Shown: piece by piece, positions 47,208-56,702 of the stretch
How positions within the stretch are numbered: the stretch's first letter is position 1
How the letters are laid out: each line of letters begins with the position of its first letter
DNA from: Arthrobacter sp. Bi83
GTDB taxonomy: Bacteria > Actinomycetota > Actinomycetes > Actinomycetales > Micrococcaceae
Direction of reading: 5' to 3'
Assembly: GCF_918698095.1 (NCBI RefSeq)
Contig: NZ_CAKKLY010000012.1
Location: 1-64,000 of the forward strand
Length of the DNA: 64,000 bases
Notes under the pieces: generated by a model
Databases searched by the model: none
What the model was told of the DNA's origin: nothing
The model's input: only the letters and a program-made list of their open reading frames with translations
Position numbers and translations under genes: made by a program

Positions 47208-49217
47208 CTAGCTGGTCCGGTTGCGGACGGCGTCCACGATCCGCTGGACAGCCTCGGCCACCGGCACGCCGTTGTCCTGGCTGCCATCACGGAAACGGAA
47301 GGACACAGCGCCTGCGTCGGCGTCCTCGCCGCCGGCGATCAGGACAAACGGGATCTTGTCCTTGCTGGCTGTACGGATCTTCTTGGGGAAGCGGTCGGAG
47401 GAGATATCGACCTCGGCTCGGATGCCGGCGGCTTTCAGCTGGTCCACGACGTCGAACATGTAGTCGTTGAAGGTCTCGGCGACGGGAATGCCCACCACCT
47501 GGACCGGTGCAAGCCAGGCCGGGAAGGCTCCCGCGTAGTGCTCGGTGAGTACACCCATGAATCGCTCCACCGAGCCGAAGAGGGCACGGTGGATCATGAC
47601 TGGGCGCTGCCGGGTGCCGTCGGCGGCCTGGAACTCAAGCTCGAAGCGTTCCGGAAGGTTGAAGTCCAGCTGGATGGTGGACATCTGCCAGGTTCGGCCA
47701 AGCGCGTCCTTCGCCTGAACGGAAATCTTGGGACCGTAGAACGCGGCTCCGCCCGGGTCCGGAACCAGGTCCAGGCCCGAGGCTTCGGCGACTTCAGCCA
47801 GGGTGCGGGTGGCCTCTTCCCACGCGGCGTCCTCGCCGACGAACTTGTCTTCGTTCTTGGTGGAGAGTTCCAGGTAGAAGTCGTCCAGGCCATAGTCCTT
47901 GAGCAGACCGAGGACAAAGTTCAGCGTGGTGGTGAGCTCGTCCTTCATCTGCTCACGGGTGCAGTAGATGTGGGCGTCATCCTGTGTCATGCCCCGCACG
48001 CGGGTCAGGCCGTGGACCACGCCGGACTTCTCGTAGCGGTAGACAGAACCGAATTCGAAGAGGCGCAGCGGCAGTTCGCGGTAGGACCGTCCGCGGGAAC
48101 GGAAGATGAGGTTGTGCATGGGGCAGTTCATCGGCTTGAGGTAGTAGTCCTGGCCGGGCTTGCGCACGGTGCCGTCCTCGTTCAGTTCCGCATCGATGTG
48201 CATCGCGGGGAACATGCCTTCCTTGTACCAGTCGAGGTGGCCTGAGACCTCGTAAAGGTGCCCCTTGGTGATATGCGGGGTGTACACGAAGTCGTAGCCG
48301 GCGTCCACGTGGCGCTGGCGGGAGTAGTCCTCCATGGCCTTGCGGATAATTCCTCCCTTGGGGTGGAAGACCGGCAGGCCGGAACCCAACTCATCGGGGA
48401 AAGAGAACAGGTCCAGTTCGGCGCCAAGCTTGCGGTGGTCGCGGCGCTCGGCCTCGGCGATGCGCTCCTGGTAGGCCTTGAGGGCGTCCTTGGTGGGCCA
48501 GGCGGTGCCGTAGATGCGCTGGAGCTGCTGGTTGTTCTGGTTGCCCAGCCAATAGGCGGCCGACGAACGGGTCAGGGCAAAGGCGTTGGAGATCAGCTTG
48601 GTGTTGGGCAGATGCGGGCCGCGGCACAGATCGCACCAGACGCTGTCGCCGCTCTTGCGGTCCACGTTGTCGTAAATGGTGATATCGCCGGCGCCGACCT
48701 CAACATTGACGCCCTCTCCGGCTTCGGCGGCGTTGTTTTTCTTGCCCAGCAGCTCGAGCTTGTAGGGCTCATCCTTCATGGCTTCGCGTGCTTCATCTTC
48801 GGACACGACGCGCCGGACGAACTTCTGGTTTTGGTTGACGATCTTGAGCATCATCTTTTCCAGAGTCTTCAGGTCTTCCGGGGTGAACGGCTCGGCGACG
48901 TCGAAGTCGAAGTAGAAACCGTCGGTGATGTAAGGGCCGATTCCGAGCTTGGCGTCGGGACGCAGCTGCTGCACGGCCTGGGCCATGACGTGGGCGGTGG
49001 AGTGGCGCAGCACGTTGAGGCCGTCCGGGGAATCGATGGTGACGCCTTCAATCTCGGCACCTTCGGGAAGCGGCTGGTCCAGGTCCCTCAGCTCGCCATC
49101 AACGCGGGCTACAACGACGTCACGGCGCTCAAAGAAGAGTTCCGCGCCGGTGGTCCCGGTAGTCACCTTCATCTCTTCGCCATCGACGATGAGGGTGATC
49201 TGCTGGGCATCTGACAC
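47208..49217 (-). CDS. thrS: Threonyl-tRNA synthetase
   Basis: Charges tRNA-Thr and edits Ser. The 669-aa protein has the N-terminal TGS domain, an editing domain with [14 protein letters not shown], the class II core ([66 protein letters not shown]) and the C-terminal anticodon domain. GTG start at 49217, 9 nt after AGGAG. No T-box elements are apparent in the 130-bp region upstream. First gene of thrS-HIT-PIP synthase. Confidence 0.98.
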   Translation of the reverse strand: MSDAQQITLIVDGEEMKVTTGTTGAELFFERRDVVVARVDGELRDLDQPLPEGAEIEGVTIDSPDGLNVLRHSTAHVMAQAVQQLRPDAKLGIGPYITDGFYFDFDVAEPFTPEDLKTLEKMMLKIVNQNQKFVRRVVSEDEAREAMKDEPYKLELLGKKNNAAEAGEGVNVEVGAGDITIYDNVDRKSGDSVWCDLCRGPHLPNTKLISNAFALTRSSAAYWLGNQNNQQLQRIYGTAWPTKDALKAYQERIAEAERRDHRKLGAELDLFSFPDELGSGLPVFHPKGGIIRKAMEDYSRQRHVDAGYDFVYTPHITKGHLYEVSGHLDWYKEGMFPAMHIDAELNEDGTVRKPGQDYYLKPMNCPMHNLIFRSRGRSYRELPLRLFEFGSVYRYEKSGVVHGLTRVRGMTQDDAHIYCTREQMKDELTTTLNFVLGLLKDYGLDDFYLELSTKNEDKFVGEDAAWEEATRTLAEVAEASGLDLVPDPGGAAFYGPKISVQAKDALGRTWQMSTIQLDFNLPERFELEFQAADGTRQRPVMIHRALFGSVERFMGVLTEHYAGAFPAWLAPVQVVGIPVAETFNDYMFDVVDQLKAAGIRAEVDISSDRFPKKIRTASKDKIPFVLIAGGEDADAGAVSFRFRDGSQDNGVPVAEAVQRIVDAVRNRTS

Positions 49218-49347
49218 GGGTGTCTCCTATTCAAAGTTAAGGCTTCGTAGCTTGTGGCATACGGGGACCACAGCCAGCCTCGTCCATGGTATCTGCAAGG
49301 ACAGAGGCCAGCCAAAGCGGCGCACGGAAGGGGCGGGACCGGGCAGG

Positions 49348-52300
49348 TCAGCTGCCCAGCCCGGTGATGGCAAGGTTCCTGCTGATTCCGCTGAGTGGCC
49401 CGGGGAGCCGGAATTCGTCCGGAATGACGGTGCCGGGATGAGGCTCCCCGCTGTCCGGCTTATGCAGGTGGTGGGATTCCTCCCCAGGAAAGGGCGCATT
49501 CTCAGGGAAGGGCAGCGTGTCAATCCGGCTGAGATCCCAAGCCATGCTGGCACTGAGGCTGATCCCCCGCGGGCCGGTTCTGCGTGTTGTTCCGCGGACC
49601 AGCAGAAGCCGGGTTCCGAAAAGCAGAGATCCCGCCTGCTCCTGGGCCTCGTGGAAGAACACAGAGTCCACACACCCTGTGCCGTCATCGATACTGATGA
49701 ACACCACCCGCCGGCCCCCGCGCATCGGCGGGGTCTGGGTGGCGATCCTTACCCCGGCCACCAGAACCTCCGTGCCGTTCCTCAACCCGAGGAGTTTGTC
49801 CGCGGTGGTGACGCCCAGCCTGTCCAGAAGAGGCCGGTGGCTCGACATCAGGTGCTCGCTGACATCAACAGCCATCAGGTCCAACTCAGCCCTGACGTTT
49901 TCGATCATGGTGGGAGGTGGGAGTTCAGCCTTGATATTCCTCAGTTCAACGTCTCCAAGGGGCAGGGCCAGTTGGCCATCAATAACGTCGATTCCTTTCC
50001 TGGGCTGCCGGTTCTGCAGGTTCTGAAGATGCTGGACAAGGTCAGCCCGGTTGGCGGCACCGCCGGATTCACGGTGCAGCGAATCGAAGGCACCCAGCTG
50101 TGCCAGTCTCTTGATACTCGGTTTACTCAGCCTTGACCGTGCCCTGAGATCAGCCAGGGAGTCATAGGGCTGCCCGGCAACGATTCGTTTCAGCTCCGCT
50201 CCTGAGAGGCCGAAGATACCGTTCAGGCTCAGCCGGATGCCAAGTTTCCCGCGGTCCGGCCCCTCTTCGATCCGCTCCACACGGTACTCAGCCAGGCTGC
50301 GGTTGATGTCCAGCGGAAGAATTGGAATCCCCAGACGGCGGGCCTCGGCGACAAGCAGGCGCTTGGGGTACATGCCGGGGTCGTGCTCCCAGAGACCGGC
50401 AAGGAACGCCTCAGGATGATGGGCTTTCAGCCAGGCTGACTGGTAGGTGGGCACGGCAAAGGCCGCACCGTGGGCCTTGCAGAACCCGAAGCTGCCGAAG
50501 GCCTTGAGGGTTCCCCAAACCTTGTCCACGACTTCCGGGGTGTAATGGTTTTCCCGCGCTTTCCGGCGGAAGAACTCCTCAACCTTCGGCTCAAGCTCCC
50601 CGTTGCCGAGGGCGCGGCGGAATTCGTCGGCCCTGGCAAGCCCGCAGCCCGTCATGACGTCAAATGTCTTGAGGATCTGCTCGTGGAATACGGTCACCCC
50701 GTGAGTTTCCTGCAGCACAGGTTTCAGGTCCGGATGCGGGTAGACCTCCGGCGCGAACCCATGCCGGTGTTCCAAAAAAGGCCGCACCATGTCCGATTTC
50801 ATTGGCCCGGGACGGAACAGCGAGATATCGATGATGAGATCGTTGAATTCCCGGGGGGCCAATTTACCCACGAGTTCGCGTTGGCCCGGCGATTCGATCT
50901 GGAAACAGCCAAGAGTATGGGTGCTCCGGATTAGTTCGTATGTAGGCTCATCATCCAGCGGCACAGCGTTGAGCTCAATGCGGCCGTCCTCACTGATGTA
51001 ATCGGGCCCGTTGCCGTCAGGTCCCACGGGATGGGCGCCGGCAGCCACCACTTCACCCTTTGAAGGATGGATCCGGATGATCTCCCGGACGGCGAAAGCC
51101 ATGGCGCTTTGCATCCGGACTCCCAGCACATCAAGTTTGAGCATGCCCATGGGGTCCATGTCGTGCTTATCGAACTGGCTCATTGGAAGCCCCAGTCCGC
51201 TGGGCTGCACAGGGGTCCGGTCCATCAGGCCCGCATCGCCAAGGATTACCCCGCAGGGGTGCATGGAGATGTGACGGGGAAGCCTGTCCAGACGTTCGGT
51301 CAGGTCCACGAGCAGGTCCAGCTGCTGGTTTCCGGAAAAGTCCCGCTGCTCCACCCGGCCAGCAAATTCACGAAGCTCAGGTTTTTCCTCAAGCGCTTCC
51401 CTGAACTTCCGGGCAGAGAAGCGCCACAGCTGCTTGGCGATCTCCCCGACATCGCCATCATCCATTCCCAAGGCCATCCCGGCATCGCGGACGGCACCCC
51501 GCGCACGGTACCCGTTCTGCATGCTCATAAGGGTGACGCGTTGAGCGCCGAAGCGGTCAAAGATCTTCCGGTAAACATTGTGCCTCTCGGCGCTTTCGAC
51601 GTCGATGTCGATGTCCGGCAGGGTGGACCTGTCTCCTGACAGAAAGCGTTCGAAGATGAGGTCATGCTGCAGCGGATCCACCTGGCTGACATCGATCAGG
51701 TAATTGACCAGACTGGACGCTCCCGACCCCCTGGCAGCGGCCCTCACCCCCATATCAATGATCATCCGCGACACTTCAGCCACGGTCAGAAAATATGAGG
51801 CAAAGCCCAAATTGGAGATGATCTTCAGCTCATGACCCAGGCGGGCGCGCATCGCAGCCTCCGCTTTGCCGGAAATCCCGGGGAACCTGCGTGCCACACC
51901 TGCCTCACACCTCAGCGCCAGCTCCGCGAGGGGATCACCCTCTATGCCGATCACTGACGCTTCCGGAACCACCGGCTGCTTCCAGCCCATGTCTGAAACG
52001 GGATCTATCCTGCAGCGGTCGGCGAGCGCCTCCGTTTGAGCGAGCAGCACTTGAAGATCCGCTGCCCCATACCCGGCGGCGTGAATAATTTCCCGACCCA
52101 GCTGCAGCATCTGCGCCGGCGATTTCAGCCAGCCCTGTCCGTTTGGCTGCAGGAGAGGGGCGGCGGAAAGTTCCGGCAGCGACTTCAAAGTCCGGGCGGA
52201 GTCAAGAACGTCGGCCGTAGCTGCCCCGTCCTCGGCACAATAGCGGACAGCATTGGTGAGTACAGCCGGAACACTGTGCTCCTCGGCAAGTCTGAGCATC

Positions 52301-52905
52301 CGTACTGCGTGGGCAGTACTCAGCGGCTCGCCGGGGGTGCTGAGATGGGAAACAACTTCGGCAGCGAGGCTTCCGGCTGGCATCGTGTCCAGCCAGCCCT
52401 TGAACAGGGTGCGCGGCCGGAGGTACCGCCGTCCTCCCATGGCACGTCCGACGTCGGAATCCGGACCAATCAGCACGGTGAGGACCGGCTTCAGGGTTTC
52501 CGGGTCAAGGATCCTTGATGCCAGTTCCGCCCGGGTTACGGCAACTGGGACGACTCCCCCCGCTTTACCAGTGGTGCGGGCGTGCGCATCCGAAATCAGC
52601 CGGCAGAGCGCCTTGTATCCTGCTCCGTTGTTATTGCCGTGCGCAAGCACCACGACGCGGCCGGCAAGCTGGGTGCGGAGGTCGCCGTCGTCGTCGAAAA
52701 CGGCGAGGTCCACCCCGACGACTGGGTCGAGTCCGGCACCCATGCACGCCTTGAGGTGCTTGATGGTGCCGTACAGTCCGTCCCTGTCAGTGCAGGCAAG
52801 GGCTGTTGCCCCTTCGGCTGCTGCCGACTGGGCAAGGTCATCAGGCCACGAAACCCCGTAATGGGCGCTGAAGGCGGTGGAAACGTGCAGGTGGGTGAAG
52901 CTCAT
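49348..52905 (-). CDS. dnaE2: Error-prone DNA polymerase DnaE2 (ImuC)
   Basis: Alpha-type polymerase for mutagenic translesion synthesis. The 1185-aa protein begins with a PHP domain (MSFTHLHVSTAFSAHYG), has LPDIDIDVESAERHNVYRKIFDRFG (catalytic Asp triad), GSGASSLVNYLIDV, PGPMKSDMV, and an OB fold near the C-terminus (GTEVLVAGVRIATQTPPMRGG). Usually it acts with ImuA' and ImuB; neither gene is adjacent. It overlaps the DUF6504 gene by 4 nt (ATGA), and both lie behind a LexA-like dyad. Confidence 0.96.
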   Translation of the reverse strand: MSFTHLHVSTAFSAHYGVSWPDDLAQSAAAEGATALACTDRDGLYGTIKHLKACMGAGLDPVVGVDLAVFDDDGDLRTQLAGRVVVLAHGNNNGAGYKALCRLISDAHARTTGKAGGVVPVAVTRAELASRILDPETLKPVLTVLIGPDSDVGRAMGGRRYLRPRTLFKGWLDTMPAGSLAAEVVSHLSTPGEPLSTAHAVRMLRLAEEHSVPAVLTNAVRYCAEDGAATADVLDSARTLKSLPELSAAPLLQPNGQGWLKSPAQMLQLGREIIHAAGYGAADLQVLLAQTEALADRCRIDPVSDMGWKQPVVPEASVIGIEGDPLAELALRCEAGVARRFPGISGKAEAAMRARLGHELKIISNLGFASYFLTVAEVSRMIIDMGVRAAARGSGASSLVNYLIDVSQVDPLQHDLIFERFLSGDRSTLPDIDIDVESAERHNVYRKIFDRFGAQRVTLMSMQNGYRARGAVRDAGMALGMDDGDVGEIAKQLWRFSARKFREALEEKPELREFAGRVEQRDFSGNQQLDLLVDLTERLDRLPRHISMHPCGVILGDAGLMDRTPVQPSGLGLPMSQFDKHDMDPMGMLKLDVLGVRMQSAMAFAVREIIRIHPSKGEVVAAGAHPVGPDGNGPDYISEDGRIELNAVPLDDEPTYELIRSTHTLGCFQIESPGQRELVGKLAPREFNDLIIDISLFRPGPMKSDMVRPFLEHRHGFAPEVYPHPDLKPVLQETHGVTVFHEQILKTFDVMTGCGLARADEFRRALGNGELEPKVEEFFRRKARENHYTPEVVDKVWGTLKAFGSFGFCKAHGAAFAVPTYQSAWLKAHHPEAFLAGLWEHDPGMYPKRLLVAEARRLGIPILPLDINRSLAEYRVERIEEGPDRGKLGIRLSLNGIFGLSGAELKRIVAGQPYDSLADLRARSRLSKPSIKRLAQLGAFDSLHRESGGAANRADLVQHLQNLQNRQPRKGIDVIDGQLALPLGDVELRNIKAELPPPTMIENVRAELDLMAVDVSEHLMSSHRPLLDRLGVTTADKLLGLRNGTEVLVAGVRIATQTPPMRGGRRVVFISIDDGTGCVDSVFFHEAQEQAGSLLFGTRLLLVRGTTRRTGPRGISLSASMAWDLSRIDTLPFPENAPFPGEESHHLHKPDSGEPHPGTVIPDEFRLPGPLSGISRNLAITGLGS

Positions 52906-53246
52906 GCTGTTTTATGCCGGAGTGCATCGTGGATCCGGAGAAGCCTCCACCGTCCGCTGCCGGTATGCCTTACCAGATCAAGTGTCAGGTGCTCATCAGC
53001 CGGCGGTGTCTGAGTGGCTTTGGCAGGCGTTTTCGCAGAGACCACCTGGACGCGCCAGATCTCGTGATCCACGAGCCCCGGGCCGCTGCCCAGCGGGGCC
53101 CGCTGCTCCTCAGCCCACCATTGGCGGCGTTCATACCAACGCACCGGTTCAGCGCCTACCGTGTACGTCCTGCCGCCCCATTGAAGCTCCACCGGCTGGC
53201 CTTCCGCCCCACAAACGACGTCTACGGACTCGCTGAACATGCCCAT
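52902..53246 (-). CDS. DUF6504-like protein co-transcribed with dnaE2
   Basis: A 114-aa protein with a compact beta-rich core: VELQWGGRTYTVGAEPVRWYERRQWWAEE, VDHEIWRVQVVSA and LTLDLVRHTGSGRWRLLRIHDAL. It resembles the small DUF6504 proteins encoded with dnaE2/imuB cassettes in actinobacteria. Function is unknown, but the 4-nt overlap with dnaE2 and the SOS-like operator upstream imply a role in damage-induced mutagenesis. Confidence 0.75.
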   Translation of the reverse strand: MGMFSESVDVVCGAEGQPVELQWGGRTYTVGAEPVRWYERRQWWAEEQRAPLGSGPGLVDHEIWRVQVVSAKTPAKATQTPPADEHLTLDLVRHTGSGRWRLLRIHDALRHKTA

Positions 53247-53287
53247 AGGTGCCTCCGGAAGCCAAACTGAATGTGCGGTAAATAAGG

Positions 53288-53313
53288 GTTATTAGAATAT
53301 GTATTCGAATAAC
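53288..53313 (-). promoter_or_regulatory. LexA-like SOS operator upstream of DUF6504-dnaE2
   Basis: The dyad has outer arms GTTATT/AATAAC and inner arms GAATA/TATTC around a TG centre (53288-53313), with one mismatch pair. The inner GAATA-TG-TATTC resembles the AT-rich variant of the actinobacterial LexA box (CGAAC-N4-GTTCG class). It lies 42 bp upstream of the start of the damage-tolerance operon and overlaps promoter-like AT-rich sequence. Confidence 0.65.
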
Positions 53314-53389
53314 ACCAGTCTACGCCGGGGCTCCGACAAAACCTAGATGAGGTGTGGACGGACGGCGGCTCAGGGGGCAGGATGGAGCC

Positions 53390-53776
53390 ATGAGTTCCAA
53401 TGACGCACTCCTGAAGCACGTAAGCATCGCCGCCAAAGACACCACCCTGGTGGCCAAATTCGATATTGACGGCAACATTCCAGGATCGGGCGCCTTCGTA
53501 GTGGGGCTCGTGGCTGCAACTCCGGATTACTCACATCAACGGAGGCTTGGAATTGAGTTCATGAACGGCGAGGCGGTGTCGATTTACTCGTTCAGCCATG
53601 ACGGCACGGAGGAGAACTTCGACGTCAACAGCGTCGAACATTCCGGCAGCACCATTACCGGCAGTTTCCCCATGAGCACTGTGCTCGGGCTGGGCAAAGG
53701 CCACCTCATGTCGGCCTTCAGCGAGGCCGACGGCCGGGAATTCCAGTCAGGAGTGCCGGTGGACGAAGCGCTCTAG
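53390..53776 (+). CDS. Conserved small protein of unknown function
   Basis: A 128-aa protein without signal peptide or membrane helix. It looks beta-rich: LVAKFDIDGNIPGSGAFVVGLVAATPDYSHQRRLGIEFMNGEAVSIYSFSH. No motif recognised. The ATG at 53390 (MSSNDALLKHVS) has AGGA 8 nt upstream and is preferred to an upstream in-frame start at 53354. It is divergent from the DUF6504-dnaE2 operon and might share its control region. Confidence 0.6.
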   Translation: MSSNDALLKHVSIAAKDTTLVAKFDIDGNIPGSGAFVVGLVAATPDYSHQRRLGIEFMNGEAVSIYSFSHDGTEENFDVNSVEHSGSTITGSFPMSTVLGLGKGHLMSAFSEADGREFQSGVPVDEAL

Positions 53777-53791
53777 GCGCTTCGCAAAGTT

Positions 53792-54118
53792 CTAGCTGTT
53801 GTCCTTGTGGATTTGCAGCTCAAGCTCGATGAACTTCGAGATCATGGCCCGGTAGGTGCTTTCCACGATATCCGGGTCAATTTCCTTTTTCTCGGCCGCG
53901 GCACGGACATGTTCGATCACGTGCTCCACCCGTCCGGGGGCCCGGACTTCCGCGTCGTCGCCCTTGAGCGTTCCCGCGATCCTGATCAGTCGTTCGCGGC
54001 GCGCAATCAGCGTGACGATCTGGTCATCAACCTCGTCCACGGCGATCCGGACAGCTGCGAGCTGTTCCCTGTCAGCCTTGGCGTTCTTATCGTCTCCGTG
54101 ATTTGTGAGCATGTCCAT
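53792..54118 (-). CDS. Chorismate mutase (AroQ class)
   Basis: A 108-aa all-helical chorismate mutase, converting chorismate to prephenate for Phe/Tyr. Helix 1 has VRIAVDEVDDQIVTLIARRERLIRIAG, containing the conserved Arg and Lys region, followed by GRVEHVIEHVRAAAEKKEIDPDIVESTYRAMISKFIELEL. Length fits a monofunctional cytoplasmic enzyme. Start ATG 54118 lies only 14 nt from the divergent VOC gene. Confidence 0.9.
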   Translation of the reverse strand: MDMLTNHGDDKNAKADREQLAAVRIAVDEVDDQIVTLIARRERLIRIAGTLKGDDAEVRAPGRVEHVIEHVRAAAEKKEIDPDIVESTYRAMISKFIELELQIHKDNS

Positions 54119-54132
54119 GACAGTATCGAACC

Positions 54133-54564
54133 ATGCAGCCCCGAGTCGATTTTATTTCACTGGGAGTGCGAAGCGTCGCCGCCTCCCGCCGCTTCTATGT
54201 GGACGGCCTTGGCTGGCCCGTCCACCGCGAGTTTCCAGAGGTGGTGTTCATCCAGGTCAACCACGGCCTCATTCTCTCGCTCTGGGACGCCGGGCAGATG
54301 CAGGCCGAGGCGGCCGTCGACGCCCCGGCCGCCGTCCCGGCCGCCGTCCCCTGCATTACGCTCAGCCACAACGTGGCAAGCGCAGACGAAGTCGACCAGG
54401 TGGTGGCACAGGCGCAAGCCGCCGGAGCCACTGTGGTGGCCAGCCCCAAGACCCAGCCGTGGGGCGGCTACACGGGGTACGTCGCCGATCCGGACGGCTT
54501 CCGGTGGGAGATTGCTTTCAACCCCACCTGGACAGTTGACGACGGCGGACGTGTCACCGTCTGA
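54133..54564 (+). CDS. VOC-superfamily (glyoxalase/dioxygenase-fold) protein
   Basis: A 143-aa protein with two beta-alpha-beta3 units. It starts RVDFISLGVRSVAASRRFYVDGLGWPV and ends GYTGYVADPDGFRWEIAFNPTW, where the C-terminal Glu (FRWEIA) would be a metal ligand; the first-unit ligand is less clear. Substrate unknown. ATG 54133. Confidence 0.85.
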   Translation: MQPRVDFISLGVRSVAASRRFYVDGLGWPVHREFPEVVFIQVNHGLILSLWDAGQMQAEAAVDAPAAVPAAVPCITLSHNVASADEVDQVVAQAQAAGATVVASPKTQPWGGYTGYVADPDGFRWEIAFNPTWTVDDGGRVTV

Positions 54565-54588
54565 TGGCTGCCGGCGGAGTATGCGGCG

Positions 54589-55338
54589 TCAGAAGAGGGC
54601 CTCCACTGGCTCGATGAGTTCCGGCGAATTATTGCGGACGTTGCCCACGGCTTTCCCCACCGAATCCACGCGCCAGCCGGACGCGACATCCTTCACCCCG
54701 GAGCGGACCAGGTCCACCAGCCCGGCGGCATCATCAACCTGCGGGTCGAGCCAGGCGGCCATCGTTTCCCTGCTCATGGGCAGCGGGACACGGTCGTGGA
54801 GCGCCGTGAGTTCACCGAACACCGTGGCTTCAGCGCCCTCCGGCGGGGAATCCGCCGTCATGATGGACATCGAAAGCATCCACCGTGCCGGGTCGCCCGG
54901 CGGCGTGGACGGATCCTTCCACCACTCGTACAGCCCGGCAAAGACAATGCCGGTGCCCTCGGTGGGGTGGACGTAGTAGGGCTGCTTGCTGCGGCCCTCG
55001 CCCTGCTTCCATTCGTAGTAGCCGTCCGCCGGCACAGCGCAGCGCCGCGACTGCACGGCCTTGCGGAACGCCGGCTTTTCCAGCACGGTCTCACTCCGGG
55101 CGTTGATCATCTTCGGCCCGATGCGCGGGTCCTTCGCCCAGGACGGCACGAGGCCCCAGCGGGCGATGTGCAGCTGGCGGGTGGTGCCGCCATCGATCAG
55201 GCGTTCCAGGACGATGGGGGCATCGTCCGTGGGGGCAACGTTCCAGGACGGCGGGATGGCTATTTCATTTTCGAGTTCGGCGTCGAATTCTGCCAGCAGG
55301 TCCCCGACGGCCCTGGCCATCACGTAGCGTCCACACAT
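54589..55338 (-). CDS. SOS response-associated peptidase (SRAP/YedK)
   Basis: SRAP proteins bond covalently to abasic sites in ssDNA via the N-terminal Cys and shield them. The 249-aa protein starts MCGRYVMA with Cys2, and carries SWNVAPTDDAP, RWGLVPSWAKD, INARSETV, RCAVPADGYYEWK (catalytic Glu) and LHDRVPLPM (catalytic His). The ATG directly encoding MCG at 55338 is the real start because Met removal must expose Cys2. Head-to-head with the mycoredoxin gene. Confidence 0.95.
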   Translation of the reverse strand: MCGRYVMARAVGDLLAEFDAELENEIAIPPSWNVAPTDDAPIVLERLIDGGTTRQLHIARWGLVPSWAKDPRIGPKMINARSETVLEKPAFRKAVQSRRCAVPADGYYEWKQGEGRSKQPYYVHPTEGTGIVFAGLYEWWKDPSTPPGDPARWMLSMSIMTADSPPEGAEATVFGELTALHDRVPLPMSRETMAAWLDPQVDDAAGLVDLVRSGVKDVASGWRVDSVGKAVGNVRNNSPELIEPVEALF

Positions 55339-55444
55339 GGCACCAGCATGCCATCGCAATACAAGCGGGGGAATACCGACGCACGGGTTACGGTTGACGG
55401 GAACGAAACTGACCGGCATAAAACCTAAACACGAGGAGAGCTCC

Positions 55445-55702
55445 GTGGACTTCACTCCCGAAGACGGCACCATCACCATGTTTTCCACCACCTGGTGCGG
55501 CTACTGCAACAGGCTCAAGAAGCAGCTCGATGCCCAGGGAATCGGCTATACCGAGATCAACATCGAAGAAGTCGACGGCACGGCCGAACTCGTCGAGCAG
55601 ATCAACGGCGGCAACCGCACGGTTCCCACCGTCCTTTTCCCGGACGGCACCGCCGCCACGAACCCGTCGGCCGCCGAGGTCAAGAGCCGTCTCGCGGCAT
55701 AA
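55445..55702 (+). CDS. Mycoredoxin-like glutaredoxin
   Basis: A short thiol-disulfide oxidoreductase of 85 aa, expected to work with mycothiol. MFSTTWCGYCNRLKKQL contains the CGYC active site, and RTVPTVLFPDGT holds the cis-Pro. It starts with GTG 55445, preceded by GAGGAG. The frame is open further 5' but that part has no family similarity. A T-tract hairpin follows and overlaps lysG. Confidence 0.92.
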   Translation: MDFTPEDGTITMFSTTWCGYCNRLKKQLDAQGIGYTEINIEEVDGTAELVEQINGGNRTVPTVLFPDGTAATNPSAAEVKSRLAA

Positions 55703-55741
55703 GGTCAACAGCCGCACAGGTTCAACCTGGCGCACGGGAGG

Positions 55742-55776
55742 GAGGCGGTCAGCGCAGTTGCGCGGCCGCCTCTTTT
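55742..55776 (+). terminator. Intrinsic terminator after the mycoredoxin gene
   Basis: GAGGCGG (55742-55748) pairs with CCGCCTC (55766-55772), with inner GCGCA/TGCGC, followed by TTTT at 55773-55776. The stem includes the last codons and stop of the convergent lysG gene. Confidence 0.8.
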
Positions 55777-56630
55777 GCGAGTGACGTGGCGATCCGGGTG
55801 AGCGTGGTTGATTCGATGGACCACTGCTGCCAGTAGAGCGGTACGTCCAGATACCCGTTTGCATCCAACACGGTGAGGGTGCCGGCGTCAAGAAGTGGCA
55901 TGGCCTGAAGGTCGGGCAGCATGCCCCAGCCGAGCCCGAGTTCAATCGCGTGCACGAAGTCCGAGGACGCGGGGACGAAGTGGCGGGGCGGGAACTTGGC
56001 ACCTGAGCCCAGCCTGCGCTCAAGGTAGCGGTCCTGGAGGGCATCCTTGCGGTCGAAAACCACCACCGGCGCCGAGGACAGGGCCTCGTCGGTAAACCCC
56101 TCGGGCAGCCACTGTTCCGCAAACGGGACGCTGGCCACAGGGCGGTAGCGCATGACGCCCAGCGGGCGGGCAGTGCATCCCTGCACCGGCTCCGGATTGG
56201 AAGTGATGGCCGCCATCGAGGTTCCTTCGCGGAGGCGGTCGATGGAGTGGTCCTGATCGTCGATGGTGATCTCAAAACTTGCCCGTTCAACTCGCGCCAG
56301 GGCCGGGAGAACCCACGTAGCCAGCGAATCGGCGTTGATGACCAGCGGAATGCGCGGGCGCGCCCCGGCACCCTCCAGCCCCAGTTCATCCATGGCCTCA
56401 CTTTCGAGGAGAGCCACCTGGCGGGCCAGCCGAACCACAACGCTTCCGGACTTCGTGGGCCGGACCGGCTTGGTGCGGAGCAGCAGGACGCGTCCGGTCT
56501 GCTGCTCCAGTGCCTTGATCCTCTGGCTGACGGCAGACGACGTCACATGCAGCGCCGCGGCGGCACGGTCGAAGGTGCCGTGGTCGATCACCGCCGCGAG
56601 CGTTCTGAGCTGTTCGGTTGTCGCATCCAT
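55749..56630 (-). CDS. lysG: LysR-family regulator of lysine export (LysG/ArgP)
   Basis: A 293-aa LysR-type regulator. The N-terminal winged helix reads TLAAVIDHGTFDRAAAALHVTSSAVSQRIKALEQQTGRVLLLR; the effector domain begins RIPLVINADSLATWVLPAL, as in ArgP/LysG. The gene is divergent from lysE, the arrangement of Corynebacterium glutamicum lysG-lysE where LysG activates lysE with lysine or arginine as inducer. Starts at ATG 56630. Confidence 0.93.
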   Translation of the reverse strand: MDATTEQLRTLAAVIDHGTFDRAAAALHVTSSAVSQRIKALEQQTGRVLLLRTKPVRPTKSGSVVVRLARQVALLESEAMDELGLEGAGARPRIPLVINADSLATWVLPALARVERASFEITIDDQDHSIDRLREGTSMAAITSNPEPVQGCTARPLGVMRYRPVASVPFAEQWLPEGFTDEALSSAPVVVFDRKDALQDRYLERRLGSGAKFPPRHFVPASSDFVHAIELGLGWGMLPDLQAMPLLDAGTLTVLDANGYLDVPLYWQQWSIESTTLTRIATSLAKEAAAQLR

Positions 56631-56641
56631 CCTGAATTTTC

Positions 56642-56656
56642 CTTAATAGAGTTAAG
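56642..56656. promoter_or_regulatory. Candidate LysG operator in the lysG-lysE intergenic region
   Basis: The perfect inverted repeat CTTAA-TAGAG-TTAAG contains the T-N11-A signature of LysR-type binding sites. It lies 12 bp from the lysG start and 47 bp from the lysE start, where autoregulation and activation would be expected. Confidence 0.55.
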
Positions 56657-56702
56657 AAAGTTTAGCTGTACTCATGATTCCGTGGCACCTAGAGTCAGGC
56701 AG

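Noticed and set aside
49218..49347. T-box riboswitch in front of thrS
   Set aside because: The leader is too short and has no specifier stem or TGG-containing antiterminator.
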